From Campylobacter concisus (lineage in GTDB: Bacteria; Campylobacterota; Campylobacteria; Campylobacterales; Campylobacteraceae): DNA of 36,966 nt. The stretch covers positions 1 through 36,966 of the forward strand of contig NZ_JAAKYZ010000009.1 in the NCBI RefSeq assembly GCF_015229955.1, in the 5' to 3' direction. How positions within the stretch are numbered: the first letter of the stretch is position 1; each line of letters opens with the position of its first letter. Shown here in pieces: positions 26,934 through 35,381 of this stretch. Below the pieces are notes generated by a model. It was not told the DNA's origin, did not search any database, and worked only from the letters and a program-made list of their open reading frames with translations. The position numbers and the translations under genes were made by a program.

Positions 26934-27146
26934 TTAGAGTCTTGACTCGTAGCGTCTAAGCATATAAAGACGTTTAAGCATTTTCTTACGAGCAGCAATT
27001 TTTTGTTTCTTGCGGATCTCAGTTTTAGGCTCAAAGAAGCGTCTAGCTCTTGCTTCAGTTACTACTAAGTTACGGTCAGTTTGTTTTTTAAACTTTCTGT
27101 AACCCTCGTCAAATGACTCGTTAGGATGTACCTTAATACCAGGCAA
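26934..27146 (-). CDS. rpsU: 30S ribosomal protein S21 (TTG start)
   Basis: 70-residue basic protein of the small ribosomal subunit. The conserved region [20 protein letters not shown], then [18 protein letters not shown] and the C-terminus MLRRYESRL, match Campylobacter S21 (70 residues). The start that gives this length is TTG at 27146, with AAAGGTGG 8 nt upstream. Two in-frame GTG codons just upstream (27158 and 27155) lie inside or touching that ribosome site and are less likely. It is transcribed alone, away from ccoG. Confidence 0.92.
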   Translation of the reverse strand: MPGIKVHPNESFDEGYRKFKKQTDRNLVVTEARARRFFEPKTEIRKKQKIAARKKMLKRLYMLRRYESRL

Positions 27147-27181
27147 CGTCCTCACCACCTTTCAGATTAAAATAAGCCGTG

Positions 27182-27187
27182 AGTATA
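27182..27187 (-). promoter_or_regulatory. -10 element of rpsU
   Basis: TATACT on the minus strand lies about 36 nt before the TTG start of rpsU, following an AT-rich run. The predicted start near 27175 gives a leader of about 29 nt carrying the AAAGGTGG ribosome site. Confidence 0.55.
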
Positions 27188-27253
27188 GTTTAATTTTCAT
27201 AAATTTAAGCTTTTAACTATTTTTTTTTAAAACTCTTTTAATGCCATAAGCTT

Positions 27254-27259
27254 TATAAT
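27254..27259 (+). promoter_or_regulatory. -10 element of ccoG
   Basis: TATAAT on the plus strand lies 26 nt before the ccoG ATG, downstream of a T-rich tract. It is divergent from the rpsU promoter in the same 138-nt gap. An AAAAAAGG ribosome site follows at 27271-27278. Confidence 0.6.
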
Positions 27260-27284
27260 CATAAAATTTCAAAAAAGGCTTATT

Positions 27285-28610
27285 ATGTCAAAGGATTTTC
27301 ATCTTAGCTATGCCAAGAGGCGTTATATTTTTTTCGCCTGTATTACGCTATTTGTCTTTGTTTTACCATTTGTCAGAGTAAATGATGCGCAGCTATTTTT
27401 GCTAAGTTTTGATAAAAGTAGAGTTGATCTCTTTTTTACAAAATTTGATATGCAAGAGCTTTATTTATTGCCATTTTTATTTATCATTTTGTTCTTAAGC
27501 ATATTTTTTCTAACGACACTTGCAGGGCGTGTTTGGTGCGGTTGGAGCTGTCCACAAACTATTTTTAGAACGATATTTCGTGACCTTTTGCAGACTAAAA
27601 TTTTAAAGATTAGAAAAAATATCCAAAATAAGCAAAATGAGCCAAAAGGACAAATTTTAAAGCGTGCTTTAGCAGTTGGAATTTGGTGCATTTTAGCTCT
27701 TATTATTTCGGCAAATTTTTTATGGTATTTTGTGCCACCGCTTGATTTTTTTGCTTATTTAAAAGAGCCAAGCGAACATGGAGTTTTGCTTGCGTTTTGG
27801 CTTGTTATCGCTATTTGGTTAGTTTATGATGTCATCATTTTAAAAGAAAATTTTTGCATTTATGTCTGTCCTTACGCTAGGGTGCAGTCAGTGATGTTTG
27901 ATAACGATACGATCCAAGTTATTTACAACCAAAAAAGAGGCGGCATAATCTATAATGGACAAGAGAAATTTAAAAAGCCAAAAGAAGAGGGTGCGCTGTG
28001 TACTGGCTGCGAGGCATGCGTGAGGATATGTCCGACGCACATTGATATAAGAAAAGGTATGCAGCTTGAATGTATAAATTGTCTAGAGTGTAGCGATGCT
28101 TGCGCTAAGGTGATGAAGCATTTTGATGAAAGCTCGCTTATCGAGTGGAGAAGTATAAATTCTATAAAAGAGCAAAAAAGGGTCAAAATTTTACGCTTTA
28201 GAACGGTTGCTTATCTCGTCATTTTGGGCATTGTTTTGACAGCTGGGGTATTGATGAGTAGCAAAAAAGAAAGCATGCTTTTAAACATAAATAGAACAAG
28301 CGAGCTTTATAAAATTTTAGGTGAAAATGAAGTCGAAAATTCTTACGTATTTTTGGTGCAAAATACACAAAATAAAGAGCATGCCTTTTACTTTGAAGTA
28401 GATGATAAGAATATAGAAATTTCTCGTCCAAATAAGCCATTTATATTAAAAGCTGGCGCAAAACAACGAGTAATCGTCACGCTAAAATCAAAAAATGAAA
28501 ATTTAAGCGATAAAGATCTTTTAAAACATATAAATATAAAAGCCTATGCCACTGACGAGCCAGCTATCAGCGTGCAAAGGCAAAGTACTTTTATCTATCC
28601 TAAAAGATGA
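27285..28610 (+). CDS. ccoG: Cytochrome c oxidase accessory protein CcoG (FixG/RdxA family)
   Basis: 441-residue inner-membrane ferredoxin. Transmembrane helices lie near 13-32, 60-80, 130-150, 167-187 and 303-320. Paired cysteines sit in GRVWCGWSC (C85, C89) and CIYVC (C191, C195). The cytoplasmic domain has two [4Fe-4S] motifs, C239/242/245/249 and C263/266/269/273. The C-terminal 110 residues form the Ig-like FixG domain. CcoG reduces copper for assembly of the CuB centre of cbb3 oxidase. It corresponds to C. jejuni Cj0369c and lies 30 nt before cmeR, as in that species. Confidence 0.94.
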   Translation: MSKDFHLSYAKRRYIFFACITLFVFVLPFVRVNDAQLFLLSFDKSRVDLFFTKFDMQELYLLPFLFIILFLSIFFLTTLAGRVWCGWSCPQTIFRTIFRDLLQTKILKIRKNIQNKQNEPKGQILKRALAVGIWCILALIISANFLWYFVPPLDFFAYLKEPSEHGVLLAFWLVIAIWLVYDVIILKENFCIYVCPYARVQSVMFDNDTIQVIYNQKRGGIIYNGQEKFKKPKEEGALCTGCEACVRICPTHIDIRKGMQLECINCLECSDACAKVMKHFDESSLIEWRSINSIKEQKRVKILRFRTVAYLVILGIVLTAGVLMSSKKESMLLNINRTSELYKILGENEVENSYVFLVQNTQNKEHAFYFEVDDKNIEISRPNKPFILKAGAKQRVIVTLKSKNENLSDKDLLKHINIKAYATDEPAISVQRQSTFIYPKR

Positions 28611-28640
28611 TAAAATGGCAAAAATTTAATAGGAAGCAAG

Positions 28641-29267
28641 ATGGCGATCTCAGAAAATGGTAAAAAAAGATACGAACTTATCGTAAAAACAGCACTTGAG
28701 CTATTTTTAGAAAAAGGATACGAAAAGACAAGCTTAAGTGACATCGTAGCGATAAGTGGCGGATCGCTTTCTAGCATTTATACATTTTTTGAGAACAAAG
28801 AGGGGCTTTTTGAGGCGATCATTGAACAAGAGATAGATAGCCTTATAAAAGAGATTGATGAGAAGATAGATCTTAAAATTTCTCACAGCTTGGAGGAATT
28901 TTTAACCAAATTTGCAACCATAATATTTTCTATTACTTGCAGCAAAAGGCATATCTCTCTTGGTAGGATAATGATGAGTGAGGGTTCTAAAAATGGTGGC
29001 AAACTTGGTAAGACGTTTTTGGATCAAATTTTAAAAAAGATCGATCTTGTGCTTATAAATTTCTTTGAAAGAGATGAGGTAAAAGCCAAACTTGATCCAA
29101 AATTTTCAGCCAAATTTGCTGCGAAGTACTTTATACAAAGTGTGATTGGGGCTTATTACTACGATTCGCTTTTGATAAATGAAGAACCAAAGCTTAGTGA
29201 AAAAAAACGTAAAAAGCATGTTGGCTTGTGTGTTGAGTTGTTTTTGAATGGAATTAGTAAAAAATAA
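28641..29267 (+). CDS. cmeR: TetR-family repressor CmeR
   Basis: 208-residue TetR regulator, close to the 210 residues of C. jejuni CmeR. The DNA-binding part is at 10-55 (VKTALELFLEKGYEKTSLSD, then SLSSIYTFFENKEGLFEAI). The C-terminal ligand domain is helical. In C. jejuni CmeR represses cmeABC and is released by bile salts. Here the gene lies directly upstream of cmeA with a perfect inverted repeat between them. The ribosome site AGGAAG precedes ATG 28641. It may share a transcript with ccoG. Confidence 0.93.
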   Translation: MAISENGKKRYELIVKTALELFLEKGYEKTSLSDIVAISGGSLSSIYTFFENKEGLFEAIIEQEIDSLIKEIDEKIDLKISHSLEEFLTKFATIIFSITCSKRHISLGRIMMSEGSKNGGKLGKTFLDQILKKIDLVLINFFERDEVKAKLDPKFSAKFAAKYFIQSVIGAYYYDSLLINEEPKLSEKKRKKHVGLCVELFLNGISKK

Positions 29268-29269
29268 AA

Positions 29270-29298
29270 TTGACTTTTTATTTGTTTTCTAATAGAAT
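29270..29298 (+). promoter_or_regulatory. Sigma-70 promoter of cmeABC
   Basis: TTGACT (29270-29275), a 17-nt spacer and TAGAAT (29293-29298) form a near-consensus sigma-70 promoter. The predicted start near 29305 lies just before the inverted-repeat operator. A clear -35 is unusual for Campylobacter and suggests a strong promoter held in check by a repressor. Confidence 0.75.
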
Positions 29299-29311
29299 CG
29301 AGAACTTTAAA

Positions 29312-29335
29312 TTTTTGTAACAATTATTACAAAAA
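29312..29335. promoter_or_regulatory. Probable CmeR operator
   Basis: A perfect inverted repeat TTTTTGTAA-N6-TTACAAAAA (centre CAATTA) begins 14 nt after the -10 element and ends 40 nt before cmeA. C. jejuni CmeR binds an inverted repeat of the type TGTAAT-N4-ATTACA in the same intergenic place, so this is the likely operator. Binding over the transcription start would block initiation or clearance. Confidence 0.75.
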
Positions 29336-29375
29336 CTAAATATGATATTAAAATTTAAAATTAAGAGAGGTTTTT

Positions 29376-30536
29376 ATGGCAAATTTTAAAAGTGCTCTTG
29401 TGCTTTCGGTTGCAGTTTTATTTCTAAGTGGTTGTTTTGAAAATAAAGAGAATAAAGCGGCAGCAGGTCACCAGATGCCACTATCTCATGTGGATATTTT
29501 TACCGCACAAAAAACAGACATACCTATTAGTTTTGATTACACCGCAACAGTTACAAGTAGTCAAGATGTCATCATCTATCCAAAAGTTGGCGGAACTATC
29601 ATAAAGCAGTTTTTCAAGCCGGGAAGCAAAGTAAAAGCGGGCGATAAGTTATTTTTGATAGATCCAGAAAAATATCAAGCTAGCTTTGACTCACTTGATG
29701 CCTCTGTTGGCGTAGCAAATGCAAATTTGAAAAATGCTGAGACTGAGTTTAAAAGAATTTCTGCCCTTTATAAGAAAAATGCAGTCTCTCAAAAAGACTA
29801 TGATGCGGCAGTTGCAGCTTATGATATTGCAAATGCAAATTTAGTAAGCGCAAAAGCAAATTTAAAAAATGCAAAAATAGATCTAGGATACACGACTATT
29901 ACAGCGCCATTTGACGGCGTAGTGGGTGATAATCAAGTAGATGTTGGTTCGCTTGTCATAGCAAACCAAACAAAACTTGTAAGACTTACAAAAATAAATC
30001 CTATTGAAGCAGAATTTTATATCGCTGATGTGGATAATCTAACTAGAAAGACAAATTTGGATAACGGCTCATGGCAACAGCTAAATAGTGACACTGTGTT
30101 AAGTGTCAATGGCGAAAATTTTAATGGTAAAGTAAATTTTATAGATAATGTCGTAAATACCGCAACTGGCAGCGTTTTAGCAAAGGCTAGCTTTGATAAC
30201 AGTGAGGGTAAAATTTTACCAGGTGCGTTTGGTCATATAAAGATGAGTGGATTTGTGCAAAAAAATGCCTTTAACATCCCACAAGTTGCTCTTCAACAAA
30301 GTGCTACAAACTCTTATGTTTTAGTCGTAAAAGATGGCAAAGTAAGCCAAAAAAATGTAAAAACAGGATATCAAACAAAAAATATGGTAGCAGTCACTGA
30401 AGGTCTTGAAGATGGCGATAAGATAATCGTTAATAACTTCCTTAAAATCGGAGTTGGTGCACCAGTTGAAACTGATAAAGACCTAAGTGCGGAATTTATA
30501 AACGGCAAAGATGCAAACGCTACAAGTAGCAAGTAA
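29376..30536 (+). CDS. cmeA: RND efflux periplasmic adaptor CmeA
   Basis: 386-residue membrane fusion protein of a tripartite efflux pump. The signal peptide ends in lipobox LSGC with C20 lipidated, so it is anchored in the inner membrane. Domains run as lipoyl halves (VIIYPKVGGTIIKQFFKPGS and DLGYTTITAPFDGVVGD) around a coiled-coil hairpin (about 105-170), then beta-barrel and membrane-proximal domains. AGAGAGG precedes the ATG. It links CmeB to CmeC. Confidence 0.96.
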   Translation: MANFKSALVLSVAVLFLSGCFENKENKAAAGHQMPLSHVDIFTAQKTDIPISFDYTATVTSSQDVIIYPKVGGTIIKQFFKPGSKVKAGDKLFLIDPEKYQASFDSLDASVGVANANLKNAETEFKRISALYKKNAVSQKDYDAAVAAYDIANANLVSAKANLKNAKIDLGYTTITAPFDGVVGDNQVDVGSLVIANQTKLVRLTKINPIEAEFYIADVDNLTRKTNLDNGSWQQLNSDTVLSVNGENFNGKVNFIDNVVNTATGSVLAKASFDNSEGKILPGAFGHIKMSGFVQKNAFNIPQVALQQSATNSYVLVVKDGKVSQKNVKTGYQTKNMVAVTEGLEDGDKIIVNNFLKIGVGAPVETDKDLSAEFINGKDANATSSK

Positions 30537-30546
30537 AGGCAGATAG

Positions 30547-33500
30547 ATGTTTTCAAGATTTTTTATAAACCGCCCGATATTTGCAACTGTTATATCTATC
30601 ATCATAGTTATAGCAGGTTTTATGGGTATCAAGGGGCTTCCTATAGAGGAGTATCCAAGTCTTACTCCACCTACTGTCTCTGTAAGTGCGACATATAGCG
30701 GTGCTGATGCACAGACTATCGCCGACTCAGTCGCAAGTGCGATTGAAGACCAGATAAATGGCGTTGAAAATATGTTATATATGCAAAGTACCTCAAGCTC
30801 AGCAGGTACTATGAATATAAGCGTATATTTTAAGATCGGCTCATCGTCAAAACAAGCTACAATCGACGTAAATAACCGCGTGCAAGCTGCTCTTTCAAGG
30901 CTGCCTCAAGAAGTGCAAAATATGGGCGTAACGGTTCGCGAAAGAAGTGGCTCGATCCTTCAAGTTGTTGGCTTTACAAATCCAAATATGGATTTGATCG
31001 AACTATATAACTATGTAAATTTAAATATTGCTGATGAGATAAAAAGGGTTAGTGGTATCGGTGATACAGTATTGATAGGTACTAAAGAGTATTCTATGAG
31101 AATTTGGCTAAAGCCAGATAGACTAGCTCATTTTAAACTAACTCCAAGCGACGTCATTTCTCAAGTAAAAATTCAAAACTCACAATATGCCGCTGGCAAG
31201 ATAGGCGAACAGCCATCGGATGGTGGTAATCCTTATGTTTATTCTGTTCGTACCGATGGTCGTCTTAAAAATGCAGCCCAGTTTGGCGATATAATAATTA
31301 AAAGTTCCGATGGATCAGTGTTGAAGCTAAAAGATGTAGCTACCATAGAGCTTGGAGCAGCTAGCTATGCTAACGATGCGATGTTAAACGGCAAACCGGC
31401 TATTCCTCTTTTGCTATTTTTACAAAACGACGCAAACGCACTTGCAACTGCTGAAGCTGTCAAAGCAAAGCTTGAAGAGCTAAAGAAAACCTACCCAGTT
31501 GGTCTAGAGCACACGATAGCCTACAATCCAACTGAATTTATCACCGTCTCAATAGACGAAGTCATAAAAACTTTTATCGAGGCGATGGTGCTAGTTCTTA
31601 TCGTAATGTACTTCTTCTTAAAGAGCTTTAGAGCTACCATCATACCGATGCTAGCCGTGCCAGTATCTATCATAGGTACATTTGGCGGACTTTATGTGAT
31701 GGGGTTTAGTATAAATTTGATTACACTTTTTGCCTTAGTTCTTGCCATCGGTATCGTCGTAGATGACGCTATTATCGTCATAGAAAATGTCGAGAGAATT
31801 TTACATGAAGATAAAGGGATCAGCGTAAAAGACGCGACGTTTAAGGCGATGGAAGAGGTGCAAACTCCAGTTATCTCTATCGTACTCGTGCTTTGTGCTG
31901 TTTTCGTGCCAGTTTCATTTATGGAAGGCTTTGTTGGCGTTATACAAAAGCAGTTTGCTCTAACACTTGTTATTTCTGTTTGCATCTCAGGCTTTGTCGC
32001 CCTTACGCTTACGCCAGCGCTTTGTGCGGTTATGCTTAAGAAACAAGAGAGTAAGCCATTTTGGATAGTTCAGAAATTTAACGACTTCTTTGACTTTAGC
32101 ACTAGACTCTTTACGGCTGGAGTGGCTAAAATTTTAAGGCATATTATTATTAGCTTTATTGTAATTGGCATTTTAGGATTTGCCACCTATAAGCTATTTG
32201 ATGCTGTGCCAAAAGGGCTTGTGCCTTCAGAAGACAAGGGTGCTTTAATGGTTATCACCTCACTTCCACCTTCAACAAATATGCTAAAGACAAAAGAAGA
32301 AGTAGTCTCGATTAGCAACGCCATTTTAAGCAATCCAAATGTTGAGTTCACTATGGCTTTTGCAGGTTATGACATACTAGCTAGCTCGCTTAGGGAAAAT
32401 TCAGCCGTTAGCTTTATAAAGCTAAAAGATTGGAGTGAGAGAAAAGGCGTTAACAATGGAGCTGATACATTAGCTGGCCAGTTTAATGGTATGCTTTGGG
32501 GCTCAAAAAACTCAATGACATTCGTTGTAAATTTACCACCTATTATGGGTCTATCAATGACTGGTGGCTTTGAGATGTATCTACAAAATAAAAGCGGTAA
32601 GAGTTACAACGAGATAGAAGCAGATGCTAGAAAAGTATCAGCAATAGCCAATGCAAGGCCTGAACTAACAAATGTCAGAACCACACTTGAGACAAATTAT
32701 CGTCAGTTTAAGATAACAGTTGATAAAGAAAAAGCTAAATTATTTGGCGTAAGTGAGAGCGAAATTTTTAGCACGGTAGCAGCTACTTTTGGCTCTTACT
32801 ACATAAATGACTTCAACCTTGCTGGTAAATCTTACCGAGTATATGCAAGAGCCGAGGAAAGTTTTAGAAATAATCCTGAGGATCTAAGAAAAATTTTCGT
32901 CCGCTCATATGATGGCGGCATGGTGCCACTAAATTCAGTAGCAACACTTACAAGAACGATCGGACCTGACATTGTTGATAGATTTAACCTCTTTCCATCG
33001 GCTAAGATCATGGGCGATCCAAAAACTGGCTACACGTCAGGCGATGCGATCAGAGCGATCCAAGAGGTCGTAAATGACACGCTAAGCAGTGAGGATTACG
33101 CTATAAGCTGGGCGGGAACGGCGTATCAAGAGGTAAATTCTCAAGGAACAGGCACGGTCGCCTTTATCTTTGGTATGATCTTTGTATTTCTCATCCTTGC
33201 TGCTCAGTACGAGAGATGGCTCATTCCACTTGCGGTCATCACTGCCGTACCATTTGCGGTATTTGGCTCATTGCTCGCTGTTTGGATAAGAGGCCTAACA
33301 AACGATATCTACTTTGAGATCGGACTCTTGCTACTCATCGGTCTAGCGGCTAAAAATGCCATTTTGATCGTAGAGTTTGCAATGCAAGAGCGTGATAGCG
33401 GTAAGAGTATATTTGACTCAGCGATAAATGCAGCTAGACTTCGCTTTAGACCTATCGTAATGACATCTATCGCATTTACCTTGGGCGTCTTCCCGATGGT

Positions 33501-33672
33501 TATAAGCACAGGTGCTGGTGCAGCATCTCGCCACTCATTAGGAACTGGCGTGGTTGGTGGCATGATCGCTTCTACGACGATAGCGATATTTTTCGTCCCA
33601 ATGTTTTATTATTTGCTTGAAAATTTAAATGAGAAATACTGGAAAAAGGGAGCAAAAAAAGATGAGAAATAA
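30547..33672 (+). CDS. cmeB: RND efflux inner-membrane transporter CmeB
   Basis: 1041-residue HAE1-type RND pump, the length of C. jejuni CmeB (1040). It begins MFSRFFINRPIFATVISIII and has twelve transmembrane helices and two large periplasmic loops. The proton-relay residues are visible: D406-D407 in LAIGIVVDDAIIVIEN and K936 in GLAAKNAILIVEFA. In C. jejuni the pump exports bile salts and many antibiotics. The gene starts 10 nt after cmeA and overlaps cmeC by 11 nt. Confidence 0.97.
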   Translation: MFSRFFINRPIFATVISIIIVIAGFMGIKGLPIEEYPSLTPPTVSVSATYSGADAQTIADSVASAIEDQINGVENMLYMQSTSSSAGTMNISVYFKIGSSSKQATIDVNNRVQAALSRLPQEVQNMGVTVRERSGSILQVVGFTNPNMDLIELYNYVNLNIADEIKRVSGIGDTVLIGTKEYSMRIWLKPDRLAHFKLTPSDVISQVKIQNSQYAAGKIGEQPSDGGNPYVYSVRTDGRLKNAAQFGDIIIKSSDGSVLKLKDVATIELGAASYANDAMLNGKPAIPLLLFLQNDANALATAEAVKAKLEELKKTYPVGLEHTIAYNPTEFITVSIDEVIKTFIEAMVLVLIVMYFFLKSFRATIIPMLAVPVSIIGTFGGLYVMGFSINLITLFALVLAIGIVVDDAIIVIENVERILHEDKGISVKDATFKAMEEVQTPVISIVLVLCAVFVPVSFMEGFVGVIQKQFALTLVISVCISGFVALTLTPALCAVMLKKQESKPFWIVQKFNDFFDFSTRLFTAGVAKILRHIIISFIVIGILGFATYKLFDAVPKGLVPSEDKGALMVITSLPPSTNMLKTKEEVVSISNAILSNPNVEFTMAFAGYDILASSLRENSAVSFIKLKDWSERKGVNNGADTLAGQFNGMLWGSKNSMTFVVNLPPIMGLSMTGGFEMYLQNKSGKSYNEIEADARKVSAIANARPELTNVRTTLETNYRQFKITVDKEKAKLFGVSESEIFSTVAATFGSYYINDFNLAGKSYRVYARAEESFRNNPEDLRKIFVRSYDGGMVPLNSVATLTRTIGPDIVDRFNLFPSAKIMGDPKTGYTSGDAIRAIQEVVNDTLSSEDYAISWAGTAYQEVNSQGTGTVAFIFGMIFVFLILAAQYERWLIPLAVITAVPFAVFGSLLAVWIRGLTNDIYFEIGLLLLIGLAAKNAILIVEFAMQERDSGKSIFDSAINAARLRFRPIVMTSIAFTLGVFPMVISTGAGAASRHSLGTGVVGGMIASTTIAIFFVPMFYYLLENLNEKYWKKGAKKDEK

Positions 33673-35044
33673 GGCGTTTATACTTATAACGGCGGCGTTT
33701 TTAGCTGGTTGCTCATTTCGTCCAGAAATGCCAAATGTAGATACAAATTTCACCTCTACTTACACTTATGAGACAAGCGATATAAGGGATCTTTGGTGGA
33801 GAGAATTTAATGATGAAAATTTAAATTCTCTAGTAGAAAATGCACTTGAGAAAAATACAAATTTACGTGTTGCTTATTTAAATTTAGAGAAAGCAAAAGC
33901 AAGCCTTGGCGTAGCTGAGGCAGATTTGCTTCCTGGTATAAATTTAAATGTAGGCTACGAAAAAGCAAAAAGTAGCGGGGAAACGTATACTAAACAACCA
34001 CAAACTCGTTATAGAAAATCAGATATAAATTTAGGATTAAACTATGAGATCGATCTTTGGGGTAGAATAAGAAATAATGTAGCAGCGGCCGAAGAAAGCC
34101 TAAATGCAACCAAATTTGACTACGATAGCGCAAGGCTTAGCCTTAGCTCAAGTGTTGCAAAAAGCTACTTTGCGTTAGTTTCATTAAATATGCAAGAAGC
34201 TGTGCTAAGAGAGACTTTAAAAACCTATGAAGACACACTAGCACTTCGCAAAACACAGCTTGATCTTGGAAGTATAAATGAGATGACTTATTTGCAAAGT
34301 AAGGCAGCAGTAGAAAGCGCTAAGACCAATCTTACTTCTATATTAAATGCAAAGTCAAAAGCTATTACCTCACTAGCCATCTTGACTGGTAAAAGTAATA
34401 ATGAAATTTTAAGTGGAGCTATTGCTAGCTCGCAAAATTTACCAGCTTCTCCCGAGATAAGTGCTGGCATTAGCTCTGAAATTTTGCTAAGAAGAAGCGA
34501 CGTGGCAAAAGTACTGGCTGATTTAAAAGCTACAAATGCTCTTGTTGGTGTTGCAAGGGCTGAGTATTTTCCAAGCATTTCACTAACTGGACTTTTTGGC
34601 TTTTCAAGTATTGATTTTGAAAATATCTTTGTTGGAAATGCCAATACGTGGAGCATAGGTGGCTCTTTAGCACAGAAAATTTTTGATTTTGGTAGGACAA
34701 AAAATAATGTCGCAGTGGCTAAAACAAATGAACAAATTGCTGCTGTTAATTATGAAGCCGCGGTAAAATCGGCTCTAGGTGAGGTAAGAGATGCTCTTGT
34801 CTCAAGGCAAAATGCAAAAATTTCTTTGGAACAAGTGAAAAATTTGCTAAAATCCCAACAAAGAATTTACTCGCTTGCTAAAGAGCAATATGACGCTGGC
34901 TACATTGGACATTTAGAGCTTCTTGATGCGGAGAGAAATTTGCTTCAAGCAAAACTGCAAGACGTCTCAGCAAAGCTCGATGAGGTCGATAGTTCAGTCG
35001 AAGTTTATAGGGCTTTTGGTGGCGGTTTTAAGTTAGAAAAATAA
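33662..35044 (+). CDS. cmeC: RND efflux outer-membrane channel CmeC
   Basis: 460-residue TolC/OprM-type outer-membrane factor with two OEP repeats (about 55-245 and 265-455). The signal peptide ends in lipobox LAGC with C17, so it is a lipoprotein like OprM. Characteristic runs are IRDLWWREFNDENLNSLVEN and ILLRRSDVAKVLADL. An upstream in-frame ATG (33629) exists, but ATG 33662 has AAGGGAG before it and places the signal peptide at the start. It completes the cmeABC operon. Confidence 0.96.
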   Translation: MRNKAFILITAAFLAGCSFRPEMPNVDTNFTSTYTYETSDIRDLWWREFNDENLNSLVENALEKNTNLRVAYLNLEKAKASLGVAEADLLPGINLNVGYEKAKSSGETYTKQPQTRYRKSDINLGLNYEIDLWGRIRNNVAAAEESLNATKFDYDSARLSLSSSVAKSYFALVSLNMQEAVLRETLKTYEDTLALRKTQLDLGSINEMTYLQSKAAVESAKTNLTSILNAKSKAITSLAILTGKSNNEILSGAIASSQNLPASPEISAGISSEILLRRSDVAKVLADLKATNALVGVARAEYFPSISLTGLFGFSSIDFENIFVGNANTWSIGGSLAQKIFDFGRTKNNVAVAKTNEQIAAVNYEAAVKSALGEVRDALVSRQNAKISLEQVKNLLKSQQRIYSLAKEQYDAGYIGHLELLDAERNLLQAKLQDVSAKLDEVDSSVEVYRAFGGGFKLEK

Positions 35045-35060
35045 TTAAAAAGGAGAGCAA

Positions 35061-35288
35061 TTGGGAACTAAGATATTAAATTTCTTGTTTTCTTGGGGTT
35101 TTTTCGTTTTTGCTATCGCTCTTGGCGTAGCATTATGGTTTGCGATAAATTACGTGGATACATTTAGGCTTGAGTCAAGCTTTTATGATATCGGCGAGAT
35201 ATTTATGATGGCGGCTGTTTTTTGTATTGCCTTTTATGTGATCGCAGCAATATTTGTTATTCCTATTAGAGCGATCAAAAAATCTTAA
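35061..35288 (+). CDS. Small two-helix membrane protein downstream of cmeC (TTG start)
   Basis: 75 residues with two hydrophobic helices (about 7-31 and 46-70), a short periplasmic or cytoplasmic loop (DTFRLESSFYDIGE) and a basic end RAIKKS. It starts with TTG at 35061, 5 nt after a strong AAGGAG and 16 nt after cmeC, so it is probably the last gene of the efflux operon. C. jejuni has a small uncharacterised gene (Cj0364) on the other side of cmeC; homology is possible but not certain. Function is unknown. Confidence 0.7.
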   Translation: MGTKILNFLFSWGFFVFAIALGVALWFAINYVDTFRLESSFYDIGEIFMMAAVFCIAFYVIAAIFVIPIRAIKKS

Positions 35289-35291
35289 TCT

Positions 35292-35320
35292 TTCATCTAA
35301 GGACAAAATCCTTAGATGAA
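35292..35320 (+). terminator. Hairpin ending the cme operon
   Basis: An 11-bp perfect stem (TTCATCTAAGG / CCTTAGATGAA) with loop ACAAAAT begins 3 nt after the stop of the small membrane protein. The following sequence, CTTCTTGACTTC, is only moderately T-rich, so termination may be partial or factor-assisted. It marks the boundary to the AT-rich lipoprotein region. Confidence 0.6.
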
Positions 35321-35381
35321 CTTCTTGACTTCATTGTGTAAAATTCTTAGATTTTTGATTATTTATTTTAAAAATTTATTT

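Noticed and set aside
34288-34656. A 122-codon open frame antisense to cmeC
   Set aside because: It has no family resemblance and no start signals; the sense gene explains the open frame.
35316-35381. Upstream start for the first lipoprotein at ATG 35316
   Set aside because: The codon lies inside the terminator stem and would put 22 extra residues in front of the lipoprotein signal peptide.
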